From Aurantibacter sp042094015 (GTDB taxonomy: Bacteria; Bacteroidota; Bacteroidia; Flavobacteriales; Flavobacteriaceae): a stretch of 20,016 bases of DNA. A program made the position numbers and the translations under genes. Position 1 is the stretch's first letter; each line of letters begins with the position of its first letter. The notes below the pieces were generated by a model. It was not told where the DNA came from. It ran no database searches and saw only the letters and a program-made list of their open reading frames with translations. Of this stretch, positions 7,599 through 14,807 are shown one piece after another. The DNA is taken from contig NZ_JBELDZ010000048.1 in the NCBI RefSeq assembly GCF_042094015.1, positions 1 to 20,016 on the forward strand, read 5' to 3'.

Positions 7599-7630
7599 AA
7601 AAAAACGCTGCATTAAAAATACAGCGTTTT
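7599..7630 (-). terminator. Intrinsic terminator of fumC
   Basis: A 9-bp stem (AAAACGCTG at 7602-7610 pairing with CAGCGTTTT at 7622-7630) has an 11-base loop. On the minus strand it runs into seven Ts. It lies 19 nt after the fumC stop codon and 18 nt before the hutI start. Mirror A and T runs might allow function in both directions, but fumC is the obvious client. Confidence 0.88.
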
Positions 7631-7649
7631 GATTAAATTAGTACTTTTT

Positions 7650-9047
7650 TTAATTTAAACTTCCAACCATATTTTCTGGTTTAACCCATTCATCATAATC
7701 TTCAGAAGAAACATAACCTAAATTAACGGCTTCTTCTTTTAAGGTTGTTCCGTTTGCGTGTGCTGTATTTGCTATTTCAGCAGCTTTATAATAACCAATT
7801 TTAGTATTTAAAGCAGTTACAAGCATTAAAGAATTGTTTAATAACTCTTTAATTACTTGATGATTTGGCTCTATTCCAGCAACACAGTTTTCTTCAAAAC
7901 TAGCACAAGCATCACCAATTAATTGAGCAGATTGTAAAATGTTTGCAGCCATCATTGGTTTAAACACATTAAGTTCATAATGTCCTTGTGTTCCTCCAAC
8001 AGTAATTGCTACATCGTTACCCATAACTTGTGCGCAAACCATAGTAATAGCTTCACATTGTGTTGGATTTACTTTTCCTGGCATAATAGAACTTCCTGGT
8101 TCATTTGCTGGAATAATAATTTCTCCAATACCTGAGCGAGGACCAGAAGCCATCATTCTAATATCGTTGGCAATTTTATTTAAAGATACAGCGATTTGCT
8201 TTAAAGCACCATGAGACTCAACAATTGCGTCATGTGCCGCTAAAGCTTCAAATTTATTGGGAGCAGTAATAAAAGGTAGTTTTGTAAACTCAGCAATGTA
8301 CTTTGCAACTAAAACATCGTAACCTTTTGGTGTGTTAAGTCCTGTTCCAACAGCAGTTCCACCTAAAGCTAATTCGCTTAAATGCTCTAAAGTATTTTCT
8401 AAGGCTTTTAATCCATGATCTAATTGAGACACGTATCCAGAAAATTCTTGACCTAAGGTTAAAGGTGTAGCATCCATTAAATGTGTTCTACCAATTTTAA
8501 CTACATTTTTAAATGCAAGAGCTTTATCGTTTAGTGTATTTCTTAATTGCTTTACTCCAGGAATAGTAGTTTCTACAATTTTCTTGTATGCAGCAATATG
8601 CATTCCTGTTGGAAATGTATCGTTAGACGATTGAGATTTGTTTACATCATCGTTTGGTGCAATAACTTTTTCGCCTTCACCAATAACGCGTCCTGCTAAT
8701 TGTTGTGCTCTATTGGCAACAACTTCATTAACATTCATATTAGATTGTGTCCCAGAACCAGTTTGCCATATTACTAATGGAAATTGGTCGTTGTGTTTTC
8801 CGTCTAAAATCTCCTCACAAGCTGCAGCAATTAAATCACGTTTATCTTCTGATAAAACACCTAATTCACAATTTGTAAATGCTGCAGCTTTTTTTAAGTA
8901 TGCAAACCCATAAACGACTTCTAAAGGCATAGATGCTACTGCACCAATTTTAAAATTATTTCTAGAACGTTCGGTTTGTGCGCCCCAAAGTTTATCTGCT
9001 GGGACTTTTACATCGCCCATTGTATCTTTTTCTATTCTAAATGCCAT
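7650..9047 (-). CDS. fumC: Class II fumarate hydratase
   Basis: Interconverts fumarate and malate in the TCA cycle, without an iron-sulfur cluster. It has 465 residues, the standard length for the homotetrameric enzyme. The family signature GSSIMPGKVNP is at 318-328 with catalytic Ser320. GRTHLMDATPLTLGQ carries His189. TGSGTQSNMNVNEVVANRA (96-114) and SQSSNDTFPTGMH (138-150) supply substrate-binding residues. The GTGLNTPKGY segment favours fumarase over aspartase. It has its own candidate promoter, with a 10-bp dyad beside it, and a terminator immediately downstream, so it looks monocistronic. Confidence 0.97.
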   Translation of the reverse strand: MAFRIEKDTMGDVKVPADKLWGAQTERSRNNFKIGAVASMPLEVVYGFAYLKKAAAFTNCELGVLSEDKRDLIAAACEEILDGKHNDQFPLVIWQTGSGTQSNMNVNEVVANRAQQLAGRVIGEGEKVIAPNDDVNKSQSSNDTFPTGMHIAAYKKIVETTIPGVKQLRNTLNDKALAFKNVVKIGRTHLMDATPLTLGQEFSGYVSQLDHGLKALENTLEHLSELALGGTAVGTGLNTPKGYDVLVAKYIAEFTKLPFITAPNKFEALAAHDAIVESHGALKQIAVSLNKIANDIRMMASGPRSGIGEIIIPANEPGSSIMPGKVNPTQCEAITMVCAQVMGNDVAITVGGTQGHYELNVFKPMMAANILQSAQLIGDACASFEENCVAGIEPNHQVIKELLNNSLMLVTALNTKIGYYKAAEIANTAHANGTTLKEEAVNLGYVSSEDYDEWVKPENMVGSLN

Positions 9048-9071
9048 AATAGTCTGTTTTATTTAATGGTA

Positions 9072-9079
9072 CAAATTTA
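9072..9079 (-). promoter_or_regulatory. Candidate -7 box for fumC
   Basis: The minus strand reads TAAATTTG, a full match to TAnnTTTG, 24 nt before the fumC ATG. No TTG is present at the expected -33 position; that region is occupied by the inverted repeat at 9076-9114. Confidence 0.45.
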
Positions 9080-9114
9080 AGAAATTTAACACGTTTTTAG
9101 AGTGATTTCTTAAA
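9076..9114. promoter_or_regulatory. 10-bp inverted repeat in the fumC promoter region
   Basis: TTTAAGAAAT (9076-9085) and ATTTCTTAAA (9105-9114) are perfect reverse complements with a 19-base spacer. The proximal arm overlaps the fumC -7 box, so a protein bound here would affect fumC transcription. The spacing puts the arm centres 29 bp apart, close to three helical turns. The sequence is AT-rich and may be fortuitous. Confidence 0.3.
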
Positions 9115-9197
9115 ATGATTATATTGAATTATTTTTTATTTAATCTTAGCCTATATTCTTATTCTTATTATTATTGCAATTCATTAAAAAAGTTAAT

Positions 9198-10376
9198 ATG
9201 AAATATTTTTATTTATTTTTTGCCTTCTTAAGTTTTAGTTTTATAAATGCTCAAAACAATTTTGAAGACGGTTATTATATTAATAACTCTGGTGACAAGG
9301 TTAATTGTTTAATTAAAAATATAGATTGGAAATACAATCCAGAGTTTATTACAATTAAAAATGATCAATCAAATGATTCAAAAAAGATAAATATTAATTT
9401 AATTAAAGAATTTAGTGTAAGTGATGTTAAATTTATTAGATCTACAGTTTTGTTAGAAAGATCAGTAGAGTTTACTAATTCACTTTCTGATAAGTTTGAT
9501 CCAGAATTAAAAGAAGAAACCATTTTTTTAAAATGCCTATCAATTGGAAAGGCAAACCTTTATTCTTATAAAGATTCAAATTTCATCAAATTTTTTATTG
9601 ATAATGATTTAAATAAGCAAGAGCAATTAGTATTTAAATCTTACCTAAAAGATGGTATTGTAAGAGTAAATAATACTTATAAATCTCTTTTAATCTTTTT
9701 AAAAAATTGTGAGAATATTAATGCTGAAGATATCCAAAAATTAAAATATAAAGAAAAAGAACTAATCGAAATATTTAATACTTATAACACATGTTATGAT
9801 AAAACATTTGAAAATAATTTTGATAAAAAAACTAAAGGCAAGTTTAATATCTATCCAAGAGTTGGTATAGGTTCAACTAAAGGAAAATTAGAAACTGGTG
9901 GAAATTTAAATACTTTTGATGATGTTAGTTATGAAAATAAACCATCTACATTTTTTGGTTTAGAGTTAGAATATATTTTGCCATTTAATAATAACAAATG
10001 GGCAATAACATTAGAAGGATATAATGTGTCTTATTCAGCAGAAGATAATACTGATAACCTGCAAAAATTTGATTTGACTTACGAAGGAATTAATTCAGCA
10101 ATTGGTGTTAGATATTATATGTATTTAAAAAGCACAAAATTAAGACTTCTATTAAATAGTGGTATTATAGTTCCGTTAAGTGTAAACTCTAATTCTAAAT
10201 TTGGTAGATTTGAATTAAATCCAAGTACAAGCTTATATTTTGGAGGCGGAATGAGTTTTAATAAAAAAATAAATGCTGAATTAAGGTTGTTTCCAAATGC
10301 TAATTTATTTAAAGCAGGTAGTGTTGCTGGAAGTATTAATTCTGTAGGTTTAATTTTTTCATATAATATTTTATAA
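9198..10376 (+). CDS. Secreted protein of unknown function with a beta-barrel-like C-terminal half
   Basis: I do not recognise a named function. The preferred start is the ATG at 9198 (392 residues) rather than the in-frame TTG at 9174, because it puts a clean signal peptide at the N terminus (MKYFYLFFAFLSFSFINAQ). The N-terminal part has FEDGYYINNSGDKVNCLIKNIDW, a pattern I recall from flavobacterial proteins sometimes mislabelled as tRNA modification GTPases; no GTP-binding motif is present. A lysine-rich central region follows. From about residue 215 there are alternating amphipathic strands (FNIYPRVGIGS, TFFGLELEYILPF, AITLEGYNVSYS, SAIGVRYYMYL, VGLIFSYNIL) ending in a hydrophobic strand, as in outer-membrane barrels. 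A weak hairpin follows the stop. Localisation to the outer membrane is inferred. Confidence 0.72.
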   Translation: MKYFYLFFAFLSFSFINAQNNFEDGYYINNSGDKVNCLIKNIDWKYNPEFITIKNDQSNDSKKININLIKEFSVSDVKFIRSTVLLERSVEFTNSLSDKFDPELKEETIFLKCLSIGKANLYSYKDSNFIKFFIDNDLNKQEQLVFKSYLKDGIVRVNNTYKSLLIFLKNCENINAEDIQKLKYKEKELIEIFNTYNTCYDKTFENNFDKKTKGKFNIYPRVGIGSTKGKLETGGNLNTFDDVSYENKPSTFFGLELEYILPFNNNKWAITLEGYNVSYSAEDNTDNLQKFDLTYEGINSAIGVRYYMYLKSTKLRLLLNSGIIVPLSVNSNSKFGRFELNPSTSLYFGGGMSFNKKINAELRLFPNANLFKAGSVAGSINSVGLIFSYNIL

Positions 10377-10384
10377 TATTAGTG

Positions 10385-10415
10385 TTGCATTAAAAAATGC
10401 TTTGTTTTATATTTG
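10385..10415 (+). promoter_or_regulatory. Bacteroidota-type promoter of the 57-residue membrane protein gene
   Basis: TTG at 10385-10387, a 20-base spacer and TATATTTG at 10408-10415 exactly match the TTG-N17-23-TAnnTTTG consensus. Transcription would begin near 10420-10423, giving a leader of about 27 nt before the ATG at 10449. It begins 9 nt after the preceding stop codon. Confidence 0.7.
10387..10408 (+). terminator. Weak hairpin and T-rich tract after the beta-barrel-like gene
   Basis: GCATT-AAAA-AATGC is a 5-bp stem followed by TTTGTTTT, 10 nt after the stop codon at 10376. The stem is short and AT-rich, and it lies within the promoter at 10385-10415, so it is at best a weak terminator. 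Confidence 0.25.
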
Positions 10416-10448
10416 CAGTAATAACAATTATTAAGACACAACCAAGTT

Positions 10449-10622
10449 ATGTTCGAATTTGACCAATATTTAGGATTTTTAGCCTTTTTAACTATTTTAA
10501 CCATAGGATTTTGGTTATTAATATTTTTAGCAACTTTTGTTGTACCGTATTGGATTGGTGGATCTTTAATTGAACGTATAAAAGAAATTATGGATGAACG
10601 TAAAGCTAAGCGCGAAGCTTAA
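10449..10622 (+). CDS. Small single-span membrane protein (57 residues)
   Basis: The ATG at 10449 opens a frame of 57 codons ending at TAA 10620-10622. A short acidic N terminus (MFEFDQY) is followed by a long hydrophobic span at about residues 8-36, containing FLAFLTILTIGFWLLIFLA, then PYWIGG and a charged amphipathic tail (LIERIKEIMDERKAKREA). The topology suggests one membrane span with the basic tail in the cytoplasm. An exact-consensus promoter upstream and a strong intrinsic terminator downstream bracket it as a single-gene transcript, which argues that it is a real gene. I do not recognise its family, and no function can be assigned. Confidence 0.78.
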   Translation: MFEFDQYLGFLAFLTILTIGFWLLIFLATFVVPYWIGGSLIERIKEIMDERKAKREA

Positions 10623-10643
10623 TTTTATTTTAAGAATATATTT

Positions 10644-10673
10644 AAAAGGAGCAATAAAATTGCTCCTTTTTTT
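10644..10673 (+). terminator. Intrinsic terminator of the small membrane protein gene
   Basis: A perfect 11-bp stem (AAAAGGAGCAA with TTGCTCCTTTT) has a 5-base loop and runs into seven Ts, 21 nt after the stop codon at 10622. Confidence 0.9.
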
Positions 10674-10698
10674 ATGCTAAAATTTTAGTTTAGAGATT

Positions 10699-10735
10699 AA
10701 AAAAAGGCTTCAGTTATTAGATTGAAGCCTTTTTT
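10699..10735 (-). terminator. Intrinsic terminator of yebC (probably bidirectional)
   Basis: A stem of AAAAAAGGCTTCA (10700-10712) with TGAAGCCTTTTTT (10723-10735) and a 10-base loop starts 26 nt after the yebC stop. On the minus strand it ends in seven Ts. The plus strand also has six Ts, so it can back up the terminator at 10644-10673. Confidence 0.85.
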
Positions 10736-10761
10736 ACAGAGTAATAGAGTAGAAGTAATGC

Positions 10762-11472
10762 TTATTCTTGCATAGTGTGATATACATTTTGCACATCATC
10801 ATCATCATCTAATTTTTCTAATAACTTGTCTACATCTGCTTGTTGCTCTTCTGTTAACTCTTTTGTAATTTGAGGAATACGTTCAAAACCAGAAGATAAT
10901 ATTTCTATTTCTCTAGATTCTAATTCGGCTTGAATAGCTCCAAAACTTTCAAATGGCGCATAGATTAAAATTCCATCATCATCTGCAAAAACTTCTTCTG
11001 CTCCAAAATCTATAAATTCTAATTCTAATTCTTCAGGATCTAAACCTTCAGATGGAATTCTAAAATTACAAGTATGATCAAACATAAAAACAACTGATCC
11101 AGAAGTTCCCATGTTTCCATCGCATTTGCTAAAACACGCTCTGACATTTGCAACTGTTCTGGTATTGTTATCTGTTGCAGTTTCTACTAGAACAGCAATT
11201 CCATGTGGAGCATAACCTTCAAAAACCACCTCTTTATAATCACCTTGACCTTTTTCACTTGCTTTTTTAATAGCACGTTCCACATTGTCTTTAGGCATAT
11301 TTATAGACTTTGCATTCTGTATAACAGCTCTTAAACGCGAATTAGAATCAGGATCTGGTCCGCCTTCTTTTACTGCCATTACAATGTCTTTACCAATACG
11401 AGTAAATGCTTTACTCATAGCAGACCAACGTTTCATTTTACGTGCTTTACGAAATTCAAAAGCTCTTCCCAT
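10762..11472 (-). CDS. yebC: YebC/PmpR-family protein
   Basis: 236 residues, the usual length. The family hallmark N terminus is present: MGRAFEFRKARKMKRWSAMSKAF, then GKDIVMAVKEGGPDPDSNSRLR and the NMPKDNVERAIKKA block (58-71). EGYAPHGIAVLVETATDN (about 85-102), the NMGTSGSVVFMF segment (120-131) and an acidic C-terminal region with DDDDDV follow. Family members were first described as transcription regulators; more recent work links them to translation of difficult sequences such as polyproline. It looks monocistronic, with a candidate promoter at 11528-11535 and a terminator at 10699-10735. A GC-rich palindrome lies in its leader. Confidence 0.96.
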   Translation of the reverse strand: MGRAFEFRKARKMKRWSAMSKAFTRIGKDIVMAVKEGGPDPDSNSRLRAVIQNAKSINMPKDNVERAIKKASEKGQGDYKEVVFEGYAPHGIAVLVETATDNNTRTVANVRACFSKCDGNMGTSGSVVFMFDHTCNFRIPSEGLDPEELELEFIDFGAEEVFADDDGILIYAPFESFGAIQAELESREIEILSSGFERIPQITKELTEEQQADVDKLLEKLDDDDDVQNVYHTMQE

Positions 11473-11491
11473 TTCTGTGTGTATGTTTAAT

Positions 11492-11505
11492 TTCGCGTTC
11501 GCGAA
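11492..11505. repeat. GC-rich perfect palindrome in the yebC leader
   Basis: TTCGCG-TT-CGCGAA has perfect 6-base arms and is strikingly GC-rich for this AT-rich DNA. It lies 19-33 nt before the yebC start, downstream of the candidate -7 box, so it would be transcribed. It may be an operator, a leader hairpin or a copy of a short dispersed palindromic repeat. No second copy was seen in this window. Confidence 0.45.
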
Positions 11506-11527
11506 GTTTTTAAAATACTATGAATTA

Positions 11528-11535
11528 CAAATTTA
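11528..11535 (-). promoter_or_regulatory. Candidate -7 box for yebC
   Basis: The minus strand reads TAAATTTG, matching TAnnTTTG, 55 nt before the yebC ATG. The -33 region carries TTTT rather than TTG. It lies in the 100-nt gap after phhB, which separates yebC from the gcvT operon. Confidence 0.42.
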
Positions 11536-11572
11536 AAAAAATAAGTGATGTTTTAAAATTGATTTGCTCAAA

Positions 11573-11860
11573 TTATTCTTCCTCTACAATAGATTCAAAA
11601 GCGTGAGCTAAATCAAAATCTTTTTGTGTTACGCCATTTGCATCGTGTGTAGTTAATGATACAGTCAATAGATTATATGTATTAGACCAGTCTGGATGAT
11701 GATTTTGTGCTTCGCACTCAAAAGCCATTCTACTCATAGCACTAAAACAGTCTTTGAAGTTATTGAATTCAAATTCGCAATACAATGTATTATCTACATA
11801 ATCCCATTCTGGTAATGCTTTTAGTTTTTCGTTAATTTCTTTTTCAGTTAAAGTTTTCAT
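11573..11860 (-). CDS. phhB: Pterin-4a-carbinolamine dehydratase (4a-hydroxytetrahydrobiopterin dehydratase)
   Basis: Dehydrates the 4a-hydroxy pterin made by aromatic amino-acid hydroxylases so the cofactor can be recycled. It has 95 residues, typical for the family. The active-site signature is intact: ECEAQNHHPDWSNTYN (48-63) with His54 and His55, then the LTTHD histidine (His72) and the QKDFDLA segment. It is the last gene of the gcvT-glsA-SDR-phhB run, starting 2 nt after the SDR gene. No phenylalanine hydroxylase gene lies in the window, so its partner, if any, is elsewhere. A second role, as in the DCoH proteins, is possible but not indicated. Confidence 0.95.
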   Translation of the reverse strand: MKTLTEKEINEKLKALPEWDYVDNTLYCEFEFNNFKDCFSAMSRMAFECEAQNHHPDWSNTYNLLTVSLTTHDANGVTQKDFDLAHAFESIVEEE

Positions 11861-11862
11861 AG

Positions 11863-12687
11863 CTATTGTTTTAATTCATTTATAACAAAATCACTTCTGT
11901 AATTTAAATGTTTAGGTAATATATTATGTTTTGGTAGTACTGCCAAATATCTATCATTATTTGTAGTGTAAACTTGTTTTAAAATTGGGTTTTTAAGTTG
12001 AAGTGTTTTAGCTATTTCTTTTATAAAATCGTTATAATGAACTAAATCTGTACTTCCTAAATGATAAATCCCAGATTTATTACGATTTATGATATAATGA
12101 ATTTGTTGTGTGATTTTAAAATCTGTTGCAACGTTTAAAATTAAATTTGGAAAAACTTCAATGGGTTCTTTAGCTTTATAAAATGCTTTAATTTCTATAA
12201 TTCTTGGAGAATGTTTTCCAAATACCATTGGTAATCTTAAAATTGCATACTTCTTTTTTGGTAAGCGAAGAAGCATATTTTCTATCTTAATTTTAAAATA
12301 GCCAAATTTACTAAGACTTAAAGTTTTATCTTGTTCGTAACTTGGAAACTGACTGTAGGCATCGAAAACATTGGCAGATGATAAGAATATGAGTTTGCAA
12401 TTATTGTTTTTAACATACTCAACCATATGAAAATGTGCTACAATTTGGGCGCCAAAATCGCCTCGTAAAGCAGAAATGATTATTGTTGGTTTTACAGCTT
12501 CAATTATCTCTGTAGCATCGTCTTCTTCTAATATATAATGAAAATAATGTTGGTTTTTTGATAAAGCTATTGTTTCTGTTCTATATGTTCCAAAAGTATT
12601 GTAATAAGAACATAATTCTTTATAAATAGCACTTCCAAGAAAACCGCTACCACCAAATATGAGAATTCTGTGCTTGTTTTTATCCAT
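11863..12687 (-). CDS. NAD(P)-dependent sugar-nucleotide epimerase/reductase-like protein (extended SDR)
   Basis: 274 residues with an N-terminal Rossmann motif (GGSGFLG, 12-18), a FLSSANVFD strand carrying the active-site serine (103/104), and a YFKIK motif (Tyr130, Lys134) matching YxxxK. The next strand, AILRLPMVFGKHSP, is typical of the RmlD/epimerase group. The short C-terminal domain (YHLGSTDLVHYNDFIKEIAK) also fits dTDP-4-dehydrorhamnose reductase-like proteins. No rhamnose or polysaccharide genes are nearby. It sits between glsA (16 nt) and phhB (2 nt) in an amino-acid metabolism operon. The substrate is unknown; a small-molecule reductase role is as plausible as a sugar one. Confidence 0.85.
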   Translation of the reverse strand: MDKNKHRILIFGGSGFLGSAIYKELCSYYNTFGTYRTETIALSKNQHYFHYILEEDDATEIIEAVKPTIIISALRGDFGAQIVAHFHMVEYVKNNNCKLIFLSSANVFDAYSQFPSYEQDKTLSLSKFGYFKIKIENMLLRLPKKKYAILRLPMVFGKHSPRIIEIKAFYKAKEPIEVFPNLILNVATDFKITQQIHYIINRNKSGIYHLGSTDLVHYNDFIKEIAKTLQLKNPILKQVYTTNNDRYLAVLPKHNILPKHLNYRSDFVINELKQ

Positions 12688-12703
12688 AAACTAAAATAAA
12701 CTT

Positions 12704-13618
12704 TTAAAATATAGATAATTCAGTTTTACTAGTAAACAGTTCTAAGGCTTGCATTCCTAATTTTGAATTTCCTTTCTTGTTAAGTCCTGGAGACCAGACA
12801 GATATTACAAATTTATTTGGAAGTAACGCTACAATTCCTCCACCAACACCACTTTTACCTGGTAAACCTACTTCGAAAGCAAATTCCCCAGCTTCATCGT
12901 AAAATCCACAAGTAAGCATTATGGCATTTATACGTTTTGCTTGACTAGAAGTAATATGCAATTTGTCTTGTAAGCATTTTCCTTTATTAGCAAATAAATA
13001 AAAAGCGTTAGTGATTTGCTCGCAAGTCATAGCTAAAGAGCATTGCATAAAGTAGAAATCTAAAACTGTATCAACATCATTTTTTAAATTCCCAAACGAT
13101 TTTAAAAGATTAGCAATTGCATAATTTTTAAACCCGGTTTCTTTTTCTGAAGCAGCAACTTTATAATCATAATCTATAGATTGATCATTCGTGATTTGTC
13201 TAATAAAGTCTAAGAATCCTTCTTTTGGATTTTCTAATTCGGAAACCAAAATGTCAGCAATTACAATTGCGCCAGAATTTATAAATGGATTTCTTGGAAT
13301 ACCATTTTCTACTTCTAAAAGTGTTAAAAAATTAAATGGATTTCCAGATGGTTCTACATCAACACGTTTCCAAACATCATCAGTTTTTTTTGCAACTGCT
13401 AGAGCTAACGTCAAAACTTTAGTAATACTTTGAGTAGAAAATTTGGTTTGATAATCTCCAACACCAAAATTGTCGTTTTTTAAAACGTTTAAATAAACCC
13501 CAAAAGCATTTTTGTTAACATTCTTTAATTCAGGAATATAATCGGCAACATTTCCTTTATCTTCTACAAGAGAAATCTGTTGTTTAATGTCTTCTAAAAT
13601 GCTTTTGAAATCTATCAT
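12704..13618 (-). CDS. glsA: Glutaminase A
   Basis: Hydrolyses L-glutamine to glutamate and ammonia in the cytoplasm. It has 304 residues, the standard size of the serine-dependent, beta-lactamase-fold glutaminases. FSTQSITKVLTL carries the Ser64-x-x-Lys67 catalytic pair. RNPFINSGAI (about 113-122), EKETGFKNYAIANLLKSFGN and the C-terminal GLPGKSGVGGGIVALLP with SVWSPGLNKKGNS are family signatures. It starts 3 nt after the gcvT stop codon and so is co-transcribed with it. Its product glutamate is also the end product of the histidine pathway encoded elsewhere in the window. Confidence 0.97.
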   Translation of the reverse strand: MIDFKSILEDIKQQISLVEDKGNVADYIPELKNVNKNAFGVYLNVLKNDNFGVGDYQTKFSTQSITKVLTLALAVAKKTDDVWKRVDVEPSGNPFNFLTLLEVENGIPRNPFINSGAIVIADILVSELENPKEGFLDFIRQITNDQSIDYDYKVAASEKETGFKNYAIANLLKSFGNLKNDVDTVLDFYFMQCSLAMTCEQITNAFYLFANKGKCLQDKLHITSSQAKRINAIMLTCGFYDEAGEFAFEVGLPGKSGVGGGIVALLPNKFVISVWSPGLNKKGNSKLGMQALELFTSKTELSIF

Positions 13619-13621
13619 ATA

Positions 13622-14692
13622 TTATCCTTTATAGAAAGGTAATTTCACTACAGTTGCAGGAATTGCCTTTTTACGAATTTGAATATTTATTTTACTGTTT
13701 GCTTTTGCAAAAATAGTTGGTACATAACCTAAACCAATACCTTTACCTAAGCTAGGAGACATAGTTCCTGAAGTTACAACTCCAATTTTATGTCCTTTGC
13801 CGTCTACAATATCGTAATCTTGTCTTGGAATTCCGCGTTCATCTAATTCAAAAGCCACTAATTTTTTGTCTACACCTTTTTCTTTTTGGTCTTTAAAAAT
13901 CTCAGAACTTGAAAAGTCTTTTGTGAATTTAGTTATCCAACCTAAACCAGCTTCTATAGGAGAAGTAGTATCATTTATATCGTTACCATATAAGCAATAA
14001 CCCATTTCCAAGCGTAATGTATCTCTAGCGGCTAATCCAATAGGTTTTGCACCAGCTTTGGTTACTGCATCCCAAACTTGTTTAACTTCTGTGTTTTTAC
14101 AGTAAATTTCAAATCCACCGCTGCCAGTATAACCAGTTGCAGAGATAATAACATGTTCTATACCTGCAAAATCTCCAACTATAAAGTTATAGAAAGAAAT
14201 CTCAGCTAAATCATGAGAACTTAAAGATTGCATTGCGTTTACAGCTTCTGGACCTTGAATAGCTAAAAGCGAATAATCTTCACTTAAATCCTTCATTTCT
14301 GCACCAACATCGTTTTTAGATTGTAACCAATTCCAATCTTTTTCAATATTACTAGCATTTACAACAGCTAAATATTGCTCTTCTTTTAATTTATAAATAA
14401 TTAAATCGTCTATAATTCCGCCATCATCATTCGGCATACAGCTATACTGTGCTTTACCGATGGTTAACTTAGAAGCATCGTTTGTACACGTTTTTTGAAT
14501 TAATGCTAAAGCATTTGGTCCTTCAATTAAAAACTCTCCCATATGAGATACATCAAAAACTCCAACACTTTTTCTAACGGTTTCGTGTTCAATAGTTACG
14601 CCATCATATTGTACTGGCATATTGTATCCTGCAAATGGTACCATTTTTGCCCCAAGAGCTTCGTGTGTTGCTGAAAGTGCTGTATTTTTCAT
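13622..14692 (-). CDS. gcvT: Aminomethyltransferase, glycine cleavage system T protein
   Basis: Transfers the methylene group from the aminomethyl-lipoyl H protein to tetrahydrofolate, releasing ammonia. I place the start at 14692 (MKNTALSATHEALGAKM, 356 residues). The longer in-frame opening at 14755 would begin upstream of an exact-consensus promoter, and its extra residues (VLTLFFDTFVKIKK) are not seen in the family. Visible motifs are VPFAGYNMPVQYDG (18-31), VFDVSHMGEF (45-54), the GGIIDDLIIY catalytic aspartate region (91-100), GYTGSGGFEIY and LRLEMGYCLYGNDI, and the end KAIPATVVKLPFYK. It is the first gene of the gcvT-glsA-SDR-phhB operon. The genes for GcvH and GcvP are not in the window. 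Confidence 0.96.
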   Translation of the reverse strand: MKNTALSATHEALGAKMVPFAGYNMPVQYDGVTIEHETVRKSVGVFDVSHMGEFLIEGPNALALIQKTCTNDASKLTIGKAQYSCMPNDDGGIIDDLIIYKLKEEQYLAVVNASNIEKDWNWLQSKNDVGAEMKDLSEDYSLLAIQGPEAVNAMQSLSSHDLAEISFYNFIVGDFAGIEHVIISATGYTGSGGFEIYCKNTEVKQVWDAVTKAGAKPIGLAARDTLRLEMGYCLYGNDINDTTSPIEAGLGWITKFTKDFSSSEIFKDQKEKGVDKKLVAFELDERGIPRQDYDIVDGKGHKIGVVTSGTMSPSLGKGIGLGYVPTIFAKANSKINIQIRKKAIPATVVKLPFYKG

Positions 14693-14712
14693 CTTTAGTT
14701 TTTTAATTTTAA

Positions 14713-14742
14713 CAAAAGTATCGAAAAATAATGTTAAAACAA
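14713..14742 (-). promoter_or_regulatory. Promoter of the gcvT-glsA-SDR-phhB operon
   Basis: On the minus strand, TTG (14742-14740), a 19-base spacer and TACTTTTG (14720-14713) exactly fit the Bacteroidota consensus. Transcription should begin about 7 nt downstream, near 14706, leaving a leader of roughly 14 nt before the ATG at 14692. This supports the shorter gcvT start. Confidence 0.72.
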
Positions 14743-14807
14743 GGTACATAACCAATCACATTTTATAAAATTATATTACTTTTCAAGCTCAAATCATTTC
14801 CCTTTAT

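Noticed and set aside
8638..8913. Open frame of 91 codons on the plus strand inside fumC
   Set aside because: It lies entirely antisense to a well-conserved fumarase and shows no recognisable domain; it is a by-product of codon use.
9174..9197. TTG start giving eight extra residues on the beta-barrel-like protein
   Set aside because: It would place MQFIKKVN before a complete signal peptide that begins at the ATG at 9198; the ATG is the better start.
11285..11536. Open frame of 83 codons on the plus strand over the start of yebC
   Set aside because: It is antisense to the conserved yebC N terminus and covers the yebC promoter region; no domain is visible.
11863..12687. Assignment of the SDR protein as a rhamnose-synthesis RmlD
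   Set aside because: The fold fits, but no other rml or polysaccharide gene is present and the operon concerns amino-acid and folate metabolism, so no gene symbol is given.
13191..13433. Open frame of 80 codons on the plus strand inside glsA
   Set aside because: It is antisense to conserved glutaminase sequence and has no independent signals.
14760..14771. 12-base palindrome ATTTTATAAAAT between gcvT and the aminopeptidase gene
   Set aside because: It is made only of A and T in an AT-rich gap and is not placed convincingly relative to a promoter; chance is the simplest explanation.
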